A stretch of 61,256 bases of DNA. Source: Oscillospiraceae bacterium (lineage in GTDB: Bacteria; Bacillota; Clostridia; Oscillospirales; Acutalibacteraceae). Shown one piece after another: positions 44,610 to 52,806 of this stretch (positions are counted from its first letter, which is position 1; each line of letters starts with the position of its first letter). The notes below the pieces were generated by a model. It searched no databases and was not told where the DNA came from. It saw only the letters and a program-made list of their open reading frames with translations. Where the stretch lies: assembly GCA_031270605.1 (NCBI GenBank), contig JAISXG010000055.1:1-61256 (forward strand), given 5' to 3'. The translations under genes were made by a program, and so were the position numbers.

Positions 44610-45449
44610 ATGCGTACAAGGAGCATTAAGCCCAGCTTTTTCAATAATGAAATTCTGGGAGATCTCCCATCTCTTACCCGATTACTTTTTATTGGGCTCT
44701 GGTGTATGGCAGACCGTGAAGGTCGGCTTGAGGATCGACCAAAGAGGATTAAAAAAGAATTGCTCGGCTACGACGACCTTAACGCTGAAGATGTGAATGG
44801 AATGCTTCAGGAGCTTCACAATAATGGATTTATCGTGAGGTATAACATGCAGAACAAGAACTACATACAAATAGTAAAATTCTCAAAGCACCAAAACCCT
44901 CATATCAGAGAAAAGGATTCCGAAATACCGCCTCCATTAGTGAACTATAAAGACGAAGCATGCGTTACGGGAGATGCTTGCACAGTGCTAATACCAGACA
45001 ATAACGAGAAATCCACGGAAGAAGCCCCGCTGGTACCCGATTACCTATTACCTACTACCGATCACTGTATACCGACTCCGAGTGATACTCACGTTCATGA
45101 GGGTACACCTGAGTCTTCCAATGCAAAAAAAGAAACCAAGCAAAAACGATTTGATTTGTTTTGGATGGCCTACCCAAAAAAAGTTGGAAAAAAAGAAGCC
45201 CTAAAGGCCTGGGATAAAGCGAAGGTCGATTCTGCGCTCTTTGACAAAATAATGACGGCAATTGGCCGCGCTCGAGCAACAGAGCAATGGCGTCGAGATG
45301 GCGGCAGGTGGATTCCAAATCCATCCACATGGCTCAATCAGGGCCGTTGGGACGACGAATACGAGGAGGTGAATCCCGATGGAAACCCTAAAAAACCTGA
45401 TGGAAACCCTAATCCCGCAAGCGGAAAAACGTATTCCAACATCGTATGA
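44610..45449 (+). CDS. DnaD-like replisome organizer
   Basis: 279 aa. N-terminal winged-helix: RSIKPSFFNNEILGDLPSLTRLLFIGLWCMADREGRLEDRPKRIKKELL. The linker of about 70 residues is acidic and Thr/Pro-rich. The C-terminal part (FDLFWMAYPKKVGKKEALKAWDKAKVD) is the phage replication-protein tail that contacts the helicase loader. Overlaps the next gene by 71 bp. It probably binds the phage origin and recruits the DnaC-like loader. Confidence 0.8.
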   Translation: MRTRSIKPSFFNNEILGDLPSLTRLLFIGLWCMADREGRLEDRPKRIKKELLGYDDLNAEDVNGMLQELHNNGFIVRYNMQNKNYIQIVKFSKHQNPHIREKDSEIPPPLVNYKDEACVTGDACTVLIPDNNEKSTEEAPLVPDYLLPTTDHCIPTPSDTHVHEGTPESSNAKKETKQKRFDLFWMAYPKKVGKKEALKAWDKAKVDSALFDKIMTAIGRARATEQWRRDGGRWIPNPSTWLNQGRWDDEYEEVNPDGNPKKPDGNPNPASGKTYSNIV

Positions 45450-46221
45450 AGATTGGACGCAACGACAATGCGACTGGGAAAACGCGCAGGAGGGGCGATT
45501 ATCTGGCTATGACTGCCCGGCATGCAAAAACAGGGGTTATGTGACCGTTATTGTCAACGGCGATCTCCGGCAGCGAACCTGTGCATGTATGCCTATCCGC
45601 GAAAACTTGCGGAGACTGAAAGACAGCGGGTTGCAAGACCTTGTCGAAAGATATTCCTTTGAGCGGTATATCGCGAAGGAAAAATGGCAGCAGAACACAA
45701 AGGCGAAAGCAGAACATTATGCTGCAAATCACCGTGGAAACTGGTTTTTTATTGGGGGCCAAGTCGGCGCCGGCAAAACGCACCTTTGTACGGCCATTGT
45801 GTGCGCTCTTATCAAAGAGGGCAAGCATGCGAAATACATGATGTGGCGTGAGGATATAACGGCAATCCATGCCCGCAAGTATCGCGCCGACGAGTATGCG
45901 GAGATGCTTGACCTGCTCAAGACGGTTGATGTGCTCTACATAGATGACTTTCTCAAATGCGGGGGCGGGGCTTCCGTGCCGAGCAGAGATGACCTTAATG
46001 TGGCGCACGAAATAATCAATCGCAGGTATTACAATGACACGCTGCTGACGATTATCTCCAGCGAGTACTCCATTGACGATATTATGCGTTTTGACGCAGC
46101 GACCGGCAGCCGGATTATACAACGCTGCAATGGTAATCAGGTCGTAATTCAACAAGATGAAAACAGAAATTATAGACTGAGTGCGGAATCGAAGAATTCT
46201 GAGAAAGGAAAAAAGGAATGA
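45379..46221 (+). CDS. dnaC: DnaC-like helicase loader ATPase
   Basis: 280 aa. N-terminal zinc finger (CPACKNRGYV...RTCACM), Walker A GGQVGAGKTH (126-135), Walker B VDVLYIDDFLK, sensor-like ISSEYSIDDI, and an arginine-containing C-terminal end ATGSRIIQRC. ATG 45379 lies behind GAGGAGG inside the preceding gene. Loads the host replicative helicase; no phage helicase is encoded nearby. Confidence 0.88.
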   Translation: METLKNLMETLIPQAEKRIPTSYEDWTQRQCDWENAQEGRLSGYDCPACKNRGYVTVIVNGDLRQRTCACMPIRENLRRLKDSGLQDLVERYSFERYIAKEKWQQNTKAKAEHYAANHRGNWFFIGGQVGAGKTHLCTAIVCALIKEGKHAKYMMWREDITAIHARKYRADEYAEMLDLLKTVDVLYIDDFLKCGGGASVPSRDDLNVAHEIINRRYYNDTLLTIISSEYSIDDIMRFDAATGSRIIQRCNGNQVVIQQDENRNYRLSAESKNSEKGKKE

Positions 46222-46582
46222 AAGATTTGCACAGCCTTGACAAGTACAGGCAACCGGATATCGAAAAGCGTCTTTATGGCGGCATGGGTAACAGCGGAAA
46301 CGGCTGTTTCAAAGTTATGGACGGTCTTTTTTCGTTATCGCCTCCAATGGCGGAGGATGGGAGCACGTCAGTGTAAGCCCTTGCAGTCGCACACGAAAAC
46401 AATGCCCCGTCTGGGAGGAAATGTGCGTTATTAAGGACATGTTTTTTGAAGCAGAGGAAACTGTTGTGCAGTATCATCCACCGGAAAGCGAGTATATCAA
46501 CCAATACGAATACTGCCTGCATCTTTGGAAACCAACCGAGGCAGAGCTGCCTCGCCCACCGAAGATTTTTGTGGGAATATGA
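46218..46582 (+). pseudogene. DUF7694-like phage gene with a -1 shift at T6
   Basis: The frame starts MKDLHSLDKYRQPDIEKRL...CFKVMDGL and ends early at 46373. The continuation FVIASNGGGWEHVSVSPCSR...QYHPPESEYINQYEYCLHLW is in the -1 frame. One extra T in the run GGTCTTTTTTCG would restore a protein of about 121 aa that matches the phage DUF7694 pattern. The phase is not a classic tandem slippery heptamer. Confidence 0.7.
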
Positions 46583-46595
46583 AAGGAGTGGGCAT

Positions 46596-46820
46596 GTGAA
46601 AAGCAAAGACAGGGTACCGAAAGGATATCATGAGGGAACGCGCGACTGGCAAGATCAGTACGATATGCTTCTGGATGATGGCGTGACCTGTAACGACTGC
46701 CGACACATTGAGCGGTGCTGTGCGATATTCGGGCAACGGCCATATGTCAATAGCGGACGGTGCCAGTTTTATCCGAACCGATTTCAGGCTATAAAGAAAA
46801 AGGGGGACGAGGTAAAGTGA
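46596..46820 (+). CDS. Cysteine-rich small phage protein
   Basis: 74 aa. GTG start 7 bases behind AAAGGAG. VTCNDCRHIERCCAIFGQRPYVNSGRCQFYPNRF has Cys-x2-Cys...Cys-Cys...Cys, a likely zinc site common in clostridial phage accessory proteins. The stop overlaps the next start. Confidence 0.55.
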   Translation: MKSKDRVPKGYHEGTRDWQDQYDMLLDDGVTCNDCRHIERCCAIFGQRPYVNSGRCQFYPNRFQAIKKKGDEVK

Positions 46821-46990
46821 ATGAAATCGAACGGGCGATAGCAAGTCTATGCGAGTTGCCTGATGGGTTGCTAAATATAGAAACGCGGCATTTGCAGCCA
46901 TATCTTGATGCAATTGAGATGGGGATTACCGCCCTCCGCGAGCAGGCAGAGCGGGAGAAGGAGAATCGACATGATAACGAAAACCCATGA
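46817..46990 (+). CDS. Small hypothetical phage protein
   Basis: 57 aa, GTG start that overlaps the preceding TGA. One amphipathic helical protein (NEIERAIASLCELPDG...LDAIEMGITALREQAERE). Overlaps the next gene by 20 bp. Confidence 0.45.
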   Translation: MNEIERAIASLCELPDGLLNIETRHLQPYLDAIEMGITALREQAEREKENRHDNENP

Positions 46991-47228
46991 AAAACAGATG
47001 CAGCGCATCATCGGAGGTGCGTATGGGCTTACGCCGGAGAGTGTGATTATTAAAAAATGGCATGCCACAGAAAAAGCCATCGGGGACGAAGTTGAAATTG
47101 AAGTAGAATTTTCGCATGTTCATACCGGATTTTCCAAAAAAGTACCAATGTGGGTCAATGTTTTGGATTGCCGGAAAGCAATTAATCAATTTCCACCGAA
47201 AGGGGCCGAATATAATGAGCAGACTTAA
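46971..47228 (+). CDS. Hypothetical phage protein
   Basis: 85 aa, mixed alpha/beta (RIIGGAYGLTPESVIIKKWHATEK... EIEVEFSHVHTGFSKKVPMWVNVLD). Start behind GAAGGAG. No family recognised; overlaps both neighbours. Confidence 0.5.
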   Translation: MITKTHEKQMQRIIGGAYGLTPESVIIKKWHATEKAIGDEVEIEVEFSHVHTGFSKKVPMWVNVLDCRKAINQFPPKGAEYNEQT

Positions 47229-47712
47229 AGAAATCACTCGCGAAATCGCACTGCAAGACATCCAGACACTTTATAGGAACACGGCATACTGGATGGAGCA
47301 AAACGACCTGACTCTGATTGTGGAGGCGTATTTTGGCATCTGTGAGCGGCTTGCGTTTTACGAGGGCGCTAAAGATAACGGATGGAATCCAGTAACGCAG
47401 CCACCCAAAAGCGGGCAAGAAGTACTGGTGCTTTTAGGTGATGATCAAGATGTCGACCTGGTTACATATTACCGTAAAGGTGCCCCGTTGAGTGACGAGG
47501 GTCCCTCCCGTGGTGACACCGGGACAGGACGATTGCTTGATGCGATCTTCCAGCCGCCGATGCGTTACGCTGAAGCAGACGGATTTTATTTATACGATAC
47601 CGCGCCGGACGGGTATAACAAGTGGCGCCGGCATGCAGATATAATCACCCATTGGCAACCAGTACCGGCACCGCCTAAGAAAACGAGGTGTAAACGGGAT
47701 GGCCAGATGTAA
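47215..47712 (+). CDS. DUF551-like phage protein
   Basis: 165 aa. N-terminal helical part, then GWNPVTQPPKSGQEVLVLLGD...DIITHWQPVPAPP, the W-P...G..VL...W.P.P pattern of DUF551, frequent in phage accessory regions. Function unknown. ATG 47215 behind AAAGGGG. Confidence 0.6.
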   Translation: MSRLKEITREIALQDIQTLYRNTAYWMEQNDLTLIVEAYFGICERLAFYEGAKDNGWNPVTQPPKSGQEVLVLLGDDQDVDLVTYYRKGAPLSDEGPSRGDTGTGRLLDAIFQPPMRYAEADGFYLYDTAPDGYNKWRRHADIITHWQPVPAPPKKTRCKRDGQM

Positions 47713-47953
47713 GAAATACGGTGAAAAAGATTGTCCCAGCTTACACTATTGCACATCAGACGGGGAGAACGCAAAAGCTGATGGTAGACCGATGCAGAAA
47801 TACTGTTATTACTGCCTGTCAACGCCGCGGACAAAGAAAATCGGACACTCGGCACTGTGGTCAGGAACAACACCAAAATGGTGTCCGCTGGGCCGAGATC
47901 AGGAAGGAGATAGCTATGGCAAAAAAACGGAACTGCAGAATGACGGACGATGA
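47699..47953 (+). CDS. Cysteine-rich hypothetical phage protein
   Basis: 84 aa with CKKYGEKDCPSLHYC, CYYC and WCPLG, probably a metal-binding fold. Overlaps both flanking genes, and no ribosome-binding site better than weak. Could be translationally coupled. Confidence 0.45.
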   Translation: MARCKKYGEKDCPSLHYCTSDGENAKADGRPMQKYCYYCLSTPRTKKIGHSALWSGTTPKWCPLGRDQEGDSYGKKTELQNDGR

Positions 47954-48248
47954 GCGGCAAATGCATGAGAGGGCCGTCCGTATTCGCAAGATGACCGACG
48001 CACAGATATGTGAATTTATCGACCGTACATACGGGAAAGGAATGGAGGAAGGCTCTCGGCTTGTTGAAATGGACACTAAGCGGCAAAATTCGGAGCTAGT
48101 AGACGGCTCGGAGCATGTGAAAACCTTCATTGCATTCCTAAAGGACCGGGTAGGCACCGGAAACAGAATCGGAAACGGTGCCATCCTACAGCTGAATCGC
48201 GAATTGGAAAGCGCCCAGAGAAACGGGATTTTCGGAGGACAGCAATGA
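47916..48248 (+). CDS. Hypothetical phage protein
   Basis: 110 aa, helical and highly charged (MTDDERQMHERAVRIRKMTDAQICEFIDRTYGKGMEEG...). ATG behind GGAAGGAGA. Its stop overlaps the RecU-like start (ATGA), which suggests a function linked to recombination or just compact packing. Confidence 0.5.
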   Translation: MAKKRNCRMTDDERQMHERAVRIRKMTDAQICEFIDRTYGKGMEEGSRLVEMDTKRQNSELVDGSEHVKTFIAFLKDRVGTGNRIGNGAILQLNRELESAQRNGIFGGQQ

Positions 48249-48820
48249 AATCATGGAATCAAGCGAATCGAGGGCAACCGTTTGAAGAATATCTCTACTT
48301 CGTTCACTCGCGATATCAATCAACTGGCACGGCCTGCGTTCACAAGGTTCCGACAGAGTTTATTCCCTTAAGGGATACCTCCGGAAAGGTCTGTAATGTC
48401 AAGGTTGAGCGCAAAAGCTGTATTGATTATCTCGGCAGGTACAAAAGCACTCCGGTGGCCGTTGAGGCAAAGCACACGGATGACAAAAGAATCGCTTTTT
48501 CCAGAGTAGAACCCCATCAGGCAGATTACATGGATGACTGGTGTAAAGACCCTGATGCCGTGGGAATTGTTCTTGTGAGCTTTCAAATGCGCCGGTTTTT
48601 CGCGGTACCATGGCCCTTCTGGCGGGAGGCCAGAAAAGTGTGGCTTGCCGGCAAGCAGCGCGGAGTGAGCGCATCGGTAAAAGCGTATGGATGGTTCTGG
48701 GATACTCCCGGAATGGCGAGCGTCAGCACAGAGCAGCTTCTCCCGGACTGGGAAATCAGGGCTGGAGGAACAACAGGTCTTCCATATCTAAACATCATAG
48801 ACCAAATGAAAAGGGCGTGA
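48245..48820 (+). CDS. RecU-like Holliday junction resolvase
   Basis: 191 aa. NRGQPFEEYL, SCIDYLGRYKSTPVAVEAKHT, RIAFSRVEPHQADYMDDW and GIVLVSFQMRRFFAVPW form the PD-(D/E)xK core of RecU, with catalytic Asp and Glu-Ala-Lys. It resolves recombination intermediates or processes branched DNA before packaging. Confidence 0.85.
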   Translation: MKSWNQANRGQPFEEYLYFVHSRYQSTGTACVHKVPTEFIPLRDTSGKVCNVKVERKSCIDYLGRYKSTPVAVEAKHTDDKRIAFSRVEPHQADYMDDWCKDPDAVGIVLVSFQMRRFFAVPWPFWREARKVWLAGKQRGVSASVKAYGWFWDTPGMASVSTEQLLPDWEIRAGGTTGLPYLNIIDQMKRA

Positions 48821-48824
48821 CAAC

Positions 48825-49091
48825 ATGAGCAACAACGAAGATCGTGAGGTTGAATTCTTTGACCTGAATAAGTCCATGAGACAAACTAAAGTGCCACTGA
48901 TCTGCATATACAAGCACCCAAAAGACTACCCAGATAAATATGTCGCCCGCTTGTGGGATCGTAATATTCCAACACAGATTATGGCAACATCCGAGACACT
49001 GGAAGGCATCAGAGAAAAGATACCGGAAGGCATGGTGAGGCTAAACCGTGATGCCACCGATGATCCGGTAATTGTTGAGACTTGGATATAA
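48825..49091 (+). CDS. Hypothetical phage protein
   Basis: 88 aa, mixed alpha/beta (VPLICIYKHPKDYPDKYVARLWDRNIPTQIMATSETLEGIREKI). No family recognised; 4 bp behind the RecU-like gene. Confidence 0.5.
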   Translation: MSNNEDREVEFFDLNKSMRQTKVPLICIYKHPKDYPDKYVARLWDRNIPTQIMATSETLEGIREKIPEGMVRLNRDATDDPVIVETWI

Positions 49092-49103
49092 AGGGGTGGC
49101 GGT

Positions 49104-49409
49104 ATGGGGCAGGCGAGAAATTGGACAGCTGAGGAACTTGATTATCTGCAAGAAAACTGGGGTGTCAGGTCAAAAGGCAGTATGGCTCAATACCTTAATC
49201 GGTCTGTAAATGCCATAAACCTCAAAGCGCAAAGACTATCGCTTGGAGCATTTCTCGATAGCGGGGATTATGTCACTTTAAACCAACTCTTTTTAGCTCT
49301 TAACCAAACCACGGTGCATAAATACATATCTACATCCTGGATAGAAAACAGACAGCTACCCGTACACACAAAAAAGTTCATAACAATTCCTTTCGAGTGG
49401 TGTATTTAG
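49104..49409 (+). CDS. Myb/SANT-like DNA-binding protein, zero-frame part
   Basis: 101 aa. NWTAEELDYLQENWGVRSKGSMAQYLNRSVNAINLKAQRLSLG is a Myb/SANT-type HTH repeat, followed by a second small domain. It ends ten codons after an in-phase A AAA AAG heptamer (49370-49376). The -1 frame continues the same protein for 307 more codons, so this is either the short product of a frameshift pair or the 5' half of a broken gene. GTG GCG GT precedes ATG; a weak AAGGGGTGG site is at the right distance. Confidence 0.65.
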   Translation: MGQARNWTAEELDYLQENWGVRSKGSMAQYLNRSVNAINLKAQRLSLGAFLDSGDYVTLNQLFLALNQTTVHKYISTSWIENRQLPVHTKKFITIPFEWCI

Positions 49410-49416
49410 AGGAATT
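49370..49416 (+). promoter_or_regulatory. Candidate -1 ribosomal frameshift signal
   Basis: The heptamer A AAA AAG (49370-49376) is in the correct zero-frame phase. An 8-nt spacer follows, then the stem AATTCCTTT/AGAGGAATT (49385-49393 with 49408-49416, 9 bp with one G-U, 14-nt loop). The zero-frame TAG (49407-49409) lies in the stem-loop. The layout equals known bacterial -1 signals such as dnaX. No upstream Shine-Dalgarno-like stimulator is seen. Confidence 0.45.
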
Positions 49417-50299
49417 TTGGAAATGGGCCGAACAAAACAAAGCTTTCCTTGATTTTTCAAAATTTGAAGAAAATGATCTTGGGATCGAGCCGGGATGGGC
49501 AAAAACAAAACGGAGAGAAGACGTAGAAAGGGCTCGGAGATACATAACGACACCATGGTCCACGCTTGAAGATGATGAACTTAAGCATTTGCTTAAACAG
49601 CATAAATATACTTTTCCGGAAATATCAAAAAAACTGCGGCGTACCGAAGGCGCGGTGCAGCGAAGGATAAATGACCTCGGCTTGAAAGAGCGCCCGGTAA
49701 AGGTTGAAAACCATACCTTATGGACAGATGAAGAGTATACATTGCTTACGGAAATGATCAAATCAGGATCTGCATATGAGTCGATGTCTGAACAACTGGG
49801 CAAATCTACGAAGGCAATACGCAGGCGAGTATACCGCATGTATTTAACGGAAAATCTTGACCTTATCCGTGGGATGATGGGTGCCGGCACGTGGGGTGAT
49901 GGCCGTCCCGAAAGGAAAATAAAACATTATCTGCACATGCAAATTGAAGAAAAACATGAATGCAAAGACCTTTTATCGATCTTGGCGGGCAATTTAAAAA
50001 CCAGAGCGAAAGAACTAAGCGGTGTCCGTGATGAATATGCAGAATATTGGCAAAAAGACCTCTGCCGACACTGGAGTGATATCAAGGGCTGCACCGCCAG
50101 AGAGAACAATTGTGATAGCTGCACATCTTTTGCGCGCATACAGGAGCAGATTTGCCGCCGCTGCGGAAATTCCTTTTTTGAGCGGCAAAAGGCTGATATT
50201 TGTAGTCGCTGCCGTCAGATGCGTAAGTGGCAGGCAGAGAAAAAATGGGCGGTACTCGATAAAAAAAGAGCGCGCAATAACGAGAGAAAGGAACGGTAA
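49397..50299 (+). CDS. Myb/SANT-like DNA-binding protein, -1 frame part
   Basis: 300 aa from the first GTG in the frame; no good ribosome-binding site precedes it. LEEFWKWAEQNKAFLDFSKFEENDLG and WSTLEDDELKHLLKQHKYTFPEISKKLRRTEGAVQRRINDLG (Myb-like repeat 2) continue the protein of the upstream frame, and another repeat (LWTDEEYTLLTEMIKSG) follows. The C-terminus has zinc-binding Cys pairs (CTARENNCDSC, CRRCG, CSRCRQ). A -1 shift at 49376 would join both parts into a protein of about 398 aa, a layout usually encoded in one frame in phages. Confidence 0.65.
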   Translation: MVYLEEFWKWAEQNKAFLDFSKFEENDLGIEPGWAKTKRREDVERARRYITTPWSTLEDDELKHLLKQHKYTFPEISKKLRRTEGAVQRRINDLGLKERPVKVENHTLWTDEEYTLLTEMIKSGSAYESMSEQLGKSTKAIRRRVYRMYLTENLDLIRGMMGAGTWGDGRPERKIKHYLHMQIEEKHECKDLLSILAGNLKTRAKELSGVRDEYAEYWQKDLCRHWSDIKGCTARENNCDSCTSFARIQEQICRRCGNSFFERQKADICSRCRQMRKWQAEKKWAVLDKKRARNNERKER

Positions 50300-50302
50300 T
50301 CT

Positions 50303-50674
50303 ATGAAAACAGATGAAATAATTGCTGGGCTATTGGATCTAGCCAAAGACAGAGAAAGCTTTTTCCGCGAAGATGGTGATGATGAGGTTTTCCGTCACGA
50401 TTATGCCGTGTTGTTGGGAGCTATAAGCATTATAGAGTCTTGCCAGTGGACGCCCGTAAGTGAGGATTTGCCGAAAGAACCATATGGATGCCTGGTAATC
50501 ATTGAAGTGGATGATTATAAGGGAGAGCCAAAAGAGGTACTGCTCCCGTATTATGCAGGGTATGATGGGCAGCAGTGGAATGACGAGGATGGCTGCATTG
50601 TGCGGCCCGAGATCACTCGCTGGATGCGACTTCCTAACGCACCGGAGAAACTGTTGAGAGGAGAATCGGAATGA
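50303..50674 (+). CDS. DUF551-like phage protein
   Basis: 123 aa: N-terminal helices, then CQWTPVSEDLPKEPYGCLVIIEVDDYKGEPKEV... EITRWMRLPNAPE, the W.PV.E.LP...W..LP pattern of DUF551. A second, divergent copy lies at 47215-47712. Function unknown. Confidence 0.6.
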   Translation: MKTDEIIAGLLDLAKDRESFFREDGDDEVFRHDYAVLLGAISIIESCQWTPVSEDLPKEPYGCLVIIEVDDYKGEPKEVLLPYYAGYDGQQWNDEDGCIVRPEITRWMRLPNAPEKLLRGESE

Positions 50675-51249
50675 AAGCTATAACAGTATGGCAGCCGTGG
50701 GCCTCACTACTCGCTATCGGCGCCAAAAAATATGAAACCCGGTCTCGGACGACATCATATAGGGGGCCAATTGCGATCCACGCGGCAATAAAACCCATGG
50801 GGAGTCATACTCCGTTAGAGGTACTGAGAGCGAAAGAATGCCTTGGATTTGCATTTATCAAGGAAGATATCAACACTGTGCAAGAGCGAGCGAAATTCTG
50901 GTATAACCCGCCGAAAGACTTGATCCAATTCTTAAACGACAAGCTACCCCTCGGAGCGGTCGTCGCGACGGCGGAGCTTGTGGAATGCTGGCACATTGTC
51001 CACTACCCCGGCGCGAACATTGACGTCGCAAAGAACGTCGAGGTCGGCGCGGAGCTGAACGTACCGAAGCACCACCCGCGCTTCAACGATACCATCATCC
51101 CCAGCGATCAGGAGCTTCTCTTCGGCGACTGGACGCCGGGCCGCTATGCATGGGAACTCGCAGACGTTAAAGTGCTGCCAGAGCCTATACCGTGCGGGGG
51201 CAAGCAGGGGCTCTGGAATTGGGAGCCAGATAAAGGAGCGTTGTTATGA
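50671..51249 (+). CDS. ASCH-domain protein
   Basis: 192 aa. The start AITVWQPWASLLAIGAKKYETRS is the ASCH (PUA-like) signature; GAVVATAELVECW and GRYAWELADVKVLPEPIPCGGKQGLWNWEP complete the barrel. ASCH domains bind RNA or modified nucleosides, and some are RNases or amidohydrolases. ATGA overlap with the preceding gene. Locally higher GC than its neighbours (50,940-51,200), which may reflect a separate origin. Confidence 0.8.
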   Translation: MKAITVWQPWASLLAIGAKKYETRSRTTSYRGPIAIHAAIKPMGSHTPLEVLRAKECLGFAFIKEDINTVQERAKFWYNPPKDLIQFLNDKLPLGAVVATAELVECWHIVHYPGANIDVAKNVEVGAELNVPKHHPRFNDTIIPSDQELLFGDWTPGRYAWELADVKVLPEPIPCGGKQGLWNWEPDKGALL

Positions 51250-51275
51250 ATATTGACCTTTCCTAATTTGATAAT

Positions 51276-51470
51276 ATGGATCTCGATACTGCATTTGAAA
51301 TGCTTTTATTACTCTATGCCGAAGTTGTATCTGAAACCGAAAGAGTGCGCACCATGTTTTTTAAAACCAGCGATGAAGAAACAGGGCAAACGCTCAAGAC
51401 TATGCAGATCAATAAAGATATCATACGGAAAAAACTACTTGAATTTTATTATCTAGTGCAGGAGGATTGA
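51276..51470 (+). CDS. Small helical phage protein, start disrupted by a stop codon
   Basis: 64 aa. The well-placed start is upstream: AAAGGAG precedes ATG 51246, which reads MNIDLS then TAA (51264-51266), then FDN before ATG 51276 in the same frame. The gene probably once began at 51246, and the TAA is a nonsense change. Translation could restart at 51276, which has no site of its own. No family recognised. Confidence 0.45.
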   Translation: MDLDTAFEMLLLLYAEVVSETERVRTMFFKTSDEETGQTLKTMQINKDIIRKKLLEFYYLVQED

Positions 51471-51511
51471 ACCGAGCAGAACGCGTGTGCGGTTTAATTG
51501 GAGGTGAGGAT

Positions 51512-52180
51512 ATGGCAAAAACAAACCTGACCCTTGAAATTGAAAAAGCTCTGCGGTATTACGCCCCCAAGGAACTCGGGGGAATCAGTATCAACATACA
51601 CCGCGGTACTGCAACGGCCTTTGAGGTTCCAGTAGAATGTGGCACCAACCGAGCAGGGATGGTTGACTGTGTCCGAATAAGTGAATACTTCGGCGATCTG
51701 ATGACCACACAGGTCTGTAGTTTCCACAGTTGGAAAATGGATGGTATCCGGCAAGTCAAAATCGACTGCCCACGCGGTTTCACGGATAATGATCACGTCC
51801 CGATGTTTTGTGACGAGAGTAAATGCAGATGGAATAGGCGTGGAAAGTCCGGAAGCCCCAAAATCCTTATTCAGTGCTTTGAAATCAAGGTTTCACTTTC
51901 AGATTTTAAAAGCAAGCATGGGCATAATTTTGTGGGAAATCTCAATTATTATATCGTTCCGAATGAGCTATATCCGAAAGTGAAAGACCTCATTCCTGAA
52001 GGAATTGGTGTGCTGGTCTATTTTGACGGCGCCGGCGAAGTTAAAAAGAATTCGTGTGGATATTCAGTATTTCCATACTGCGGGCTCCGCAGAAAAACAG
52101 ATGCAAAGTACCGAGAAATGTCTGACGAGGACCAGAAATGGATGATTTTGAATGTCCTGAAACGCATCAGGAGAGAATAG
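51512..52180 (+). CDS. Putative PD-(D/E)xK nuclease (MmcB-like)
   Basis: 222 aa. The segment QCFEIKVSLSDFKSKHGHNFVGNLNYYIVPNELYPKV resembles the E-x-K motif and following helix of MmcB-type nucleases. Upstream Asp residues could complete the site. The Cys pair (CDESKCRW) may bind metal. ATG 51512 behind GGAGGTGAGG; an in-frame TTG 15 codons earlier is less likely. Function in the phage is not established. Confidence 0.55.
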   Translation: MAKTNLTLEIEKALRYYAPKELGGISINIHRGTATAFEVPVECGTNRAGMVDCVRISEYFGDLMTTQVCSFHSWKMDGIRQVKIDCPRGFTDNDHVPMFCDESKCRWNRRGKSGSPKILIQCFEIKVSLSDFKSKHGHNFVGNLNYYIVPNELYPKVKDLIPEGIGVLVYFDGAGEVKKNSCGYSVFPYCGLRRKTDAKYREMSDEDQKWMILNVLKRIRRE

Positions 52181-52192
52181 GAGGATCAAAGC

Positions 52193-52525
52193 ATGCAAAG
52201 TTATCAGTTTACCGAAAGAGTAGGGTGGCTGATCGGTCACGCTCTGGCCAAATTGAAAAAAACGAAGAGAGTAATCTACAGGCTCAAGATAGAATTGAAG
52301 TACCGAAAAAAGCCGCGGCAATTAAAAAGGGTTTGCATTGCTTTCGCAATGACCAAATATGACATTATGGTATGGGGAAAACGCATAGAGTCCGCGAAGG
52401 GAGAAACGCTTGATCGAATTGCAGCGGTTCATGGCATTACCCGCCAAGCCGAAATGTCAGATGATCAGCTCCAAAAGATGATTTATGAACACGTTTTTAT
52501 ACCCATAAAGGAGGCATCCACATGA
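52193..52525 (+). CDS. Hypothetical phage protein
   Basis: 110 aa, strongly basic N-terminal half (KLKKTKRVIYRLKIELKYRKKPRQLKR), C-terminal half acidic helical (DRIAAVHGITRQAEMSDDQLQKMIYEHV). Start behind AGGAGG. No family; a nucleic-acid-binding role is possible from charge only. Confidence 0.45.
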   Translation: MQSYQFTERVGWLIGHALAKLKKTKRVIYRLKIELKYRKKPRQLKRVCIAFAMTKYDIMVWGKRIESAKGETLDRIAAVHGITRQAEMSDDQLQKMIYEHVFIPIKEAST

Positions 52526-52806
52526 CCAAAACAGAGCAGGCAATCAGCGAGATAGAATACATCATTAAGGAGTATGATAGGCTCAAATGCGGCGATAATC
52601 ACGTAGACATGTACTGCGGACCAGAGTTTATATGTTCCCTCCAAACCGCTCTCGCCGCGCTGAAAACCCAGCAGGCGGTGGATGAGGGGCGGGTAGTGGA
52701 GCTGCCGTGTATATTAGACGCTTCACGAATCGCTTACATCAAAAGTATTATTGACAGTCAGATAAAATATGCCGAAGAAGCGTTGAGAAAGGGGCAATCC
52801 GAATGA
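52522..52806 (+). CDS. Hypothetical phage protein
   Basis: 94 aa, helical. Two regions rich in Glu/Lys around a Cys-containing loop (CGDNHVDMYCGPEFIC). ATGA-type overlaps with both neighbours. Confidence 0.45.
   Translation: MTKTEQAISEIEYIIKEYDRLKCGDNHVDMYCGPEFICSLQTALAALKTQQAVDEGRVVELPCILDASRIAYIKSIIDSQIKYAEEALRKGQSE

Noticed and set aside
46218-46582. Programmed frameshift at the T6 run
   Set aside because: The phase is not a tandem X XXY YYZ heptamer and no clear stem follows at the right distance. Loss of one T is simpler.
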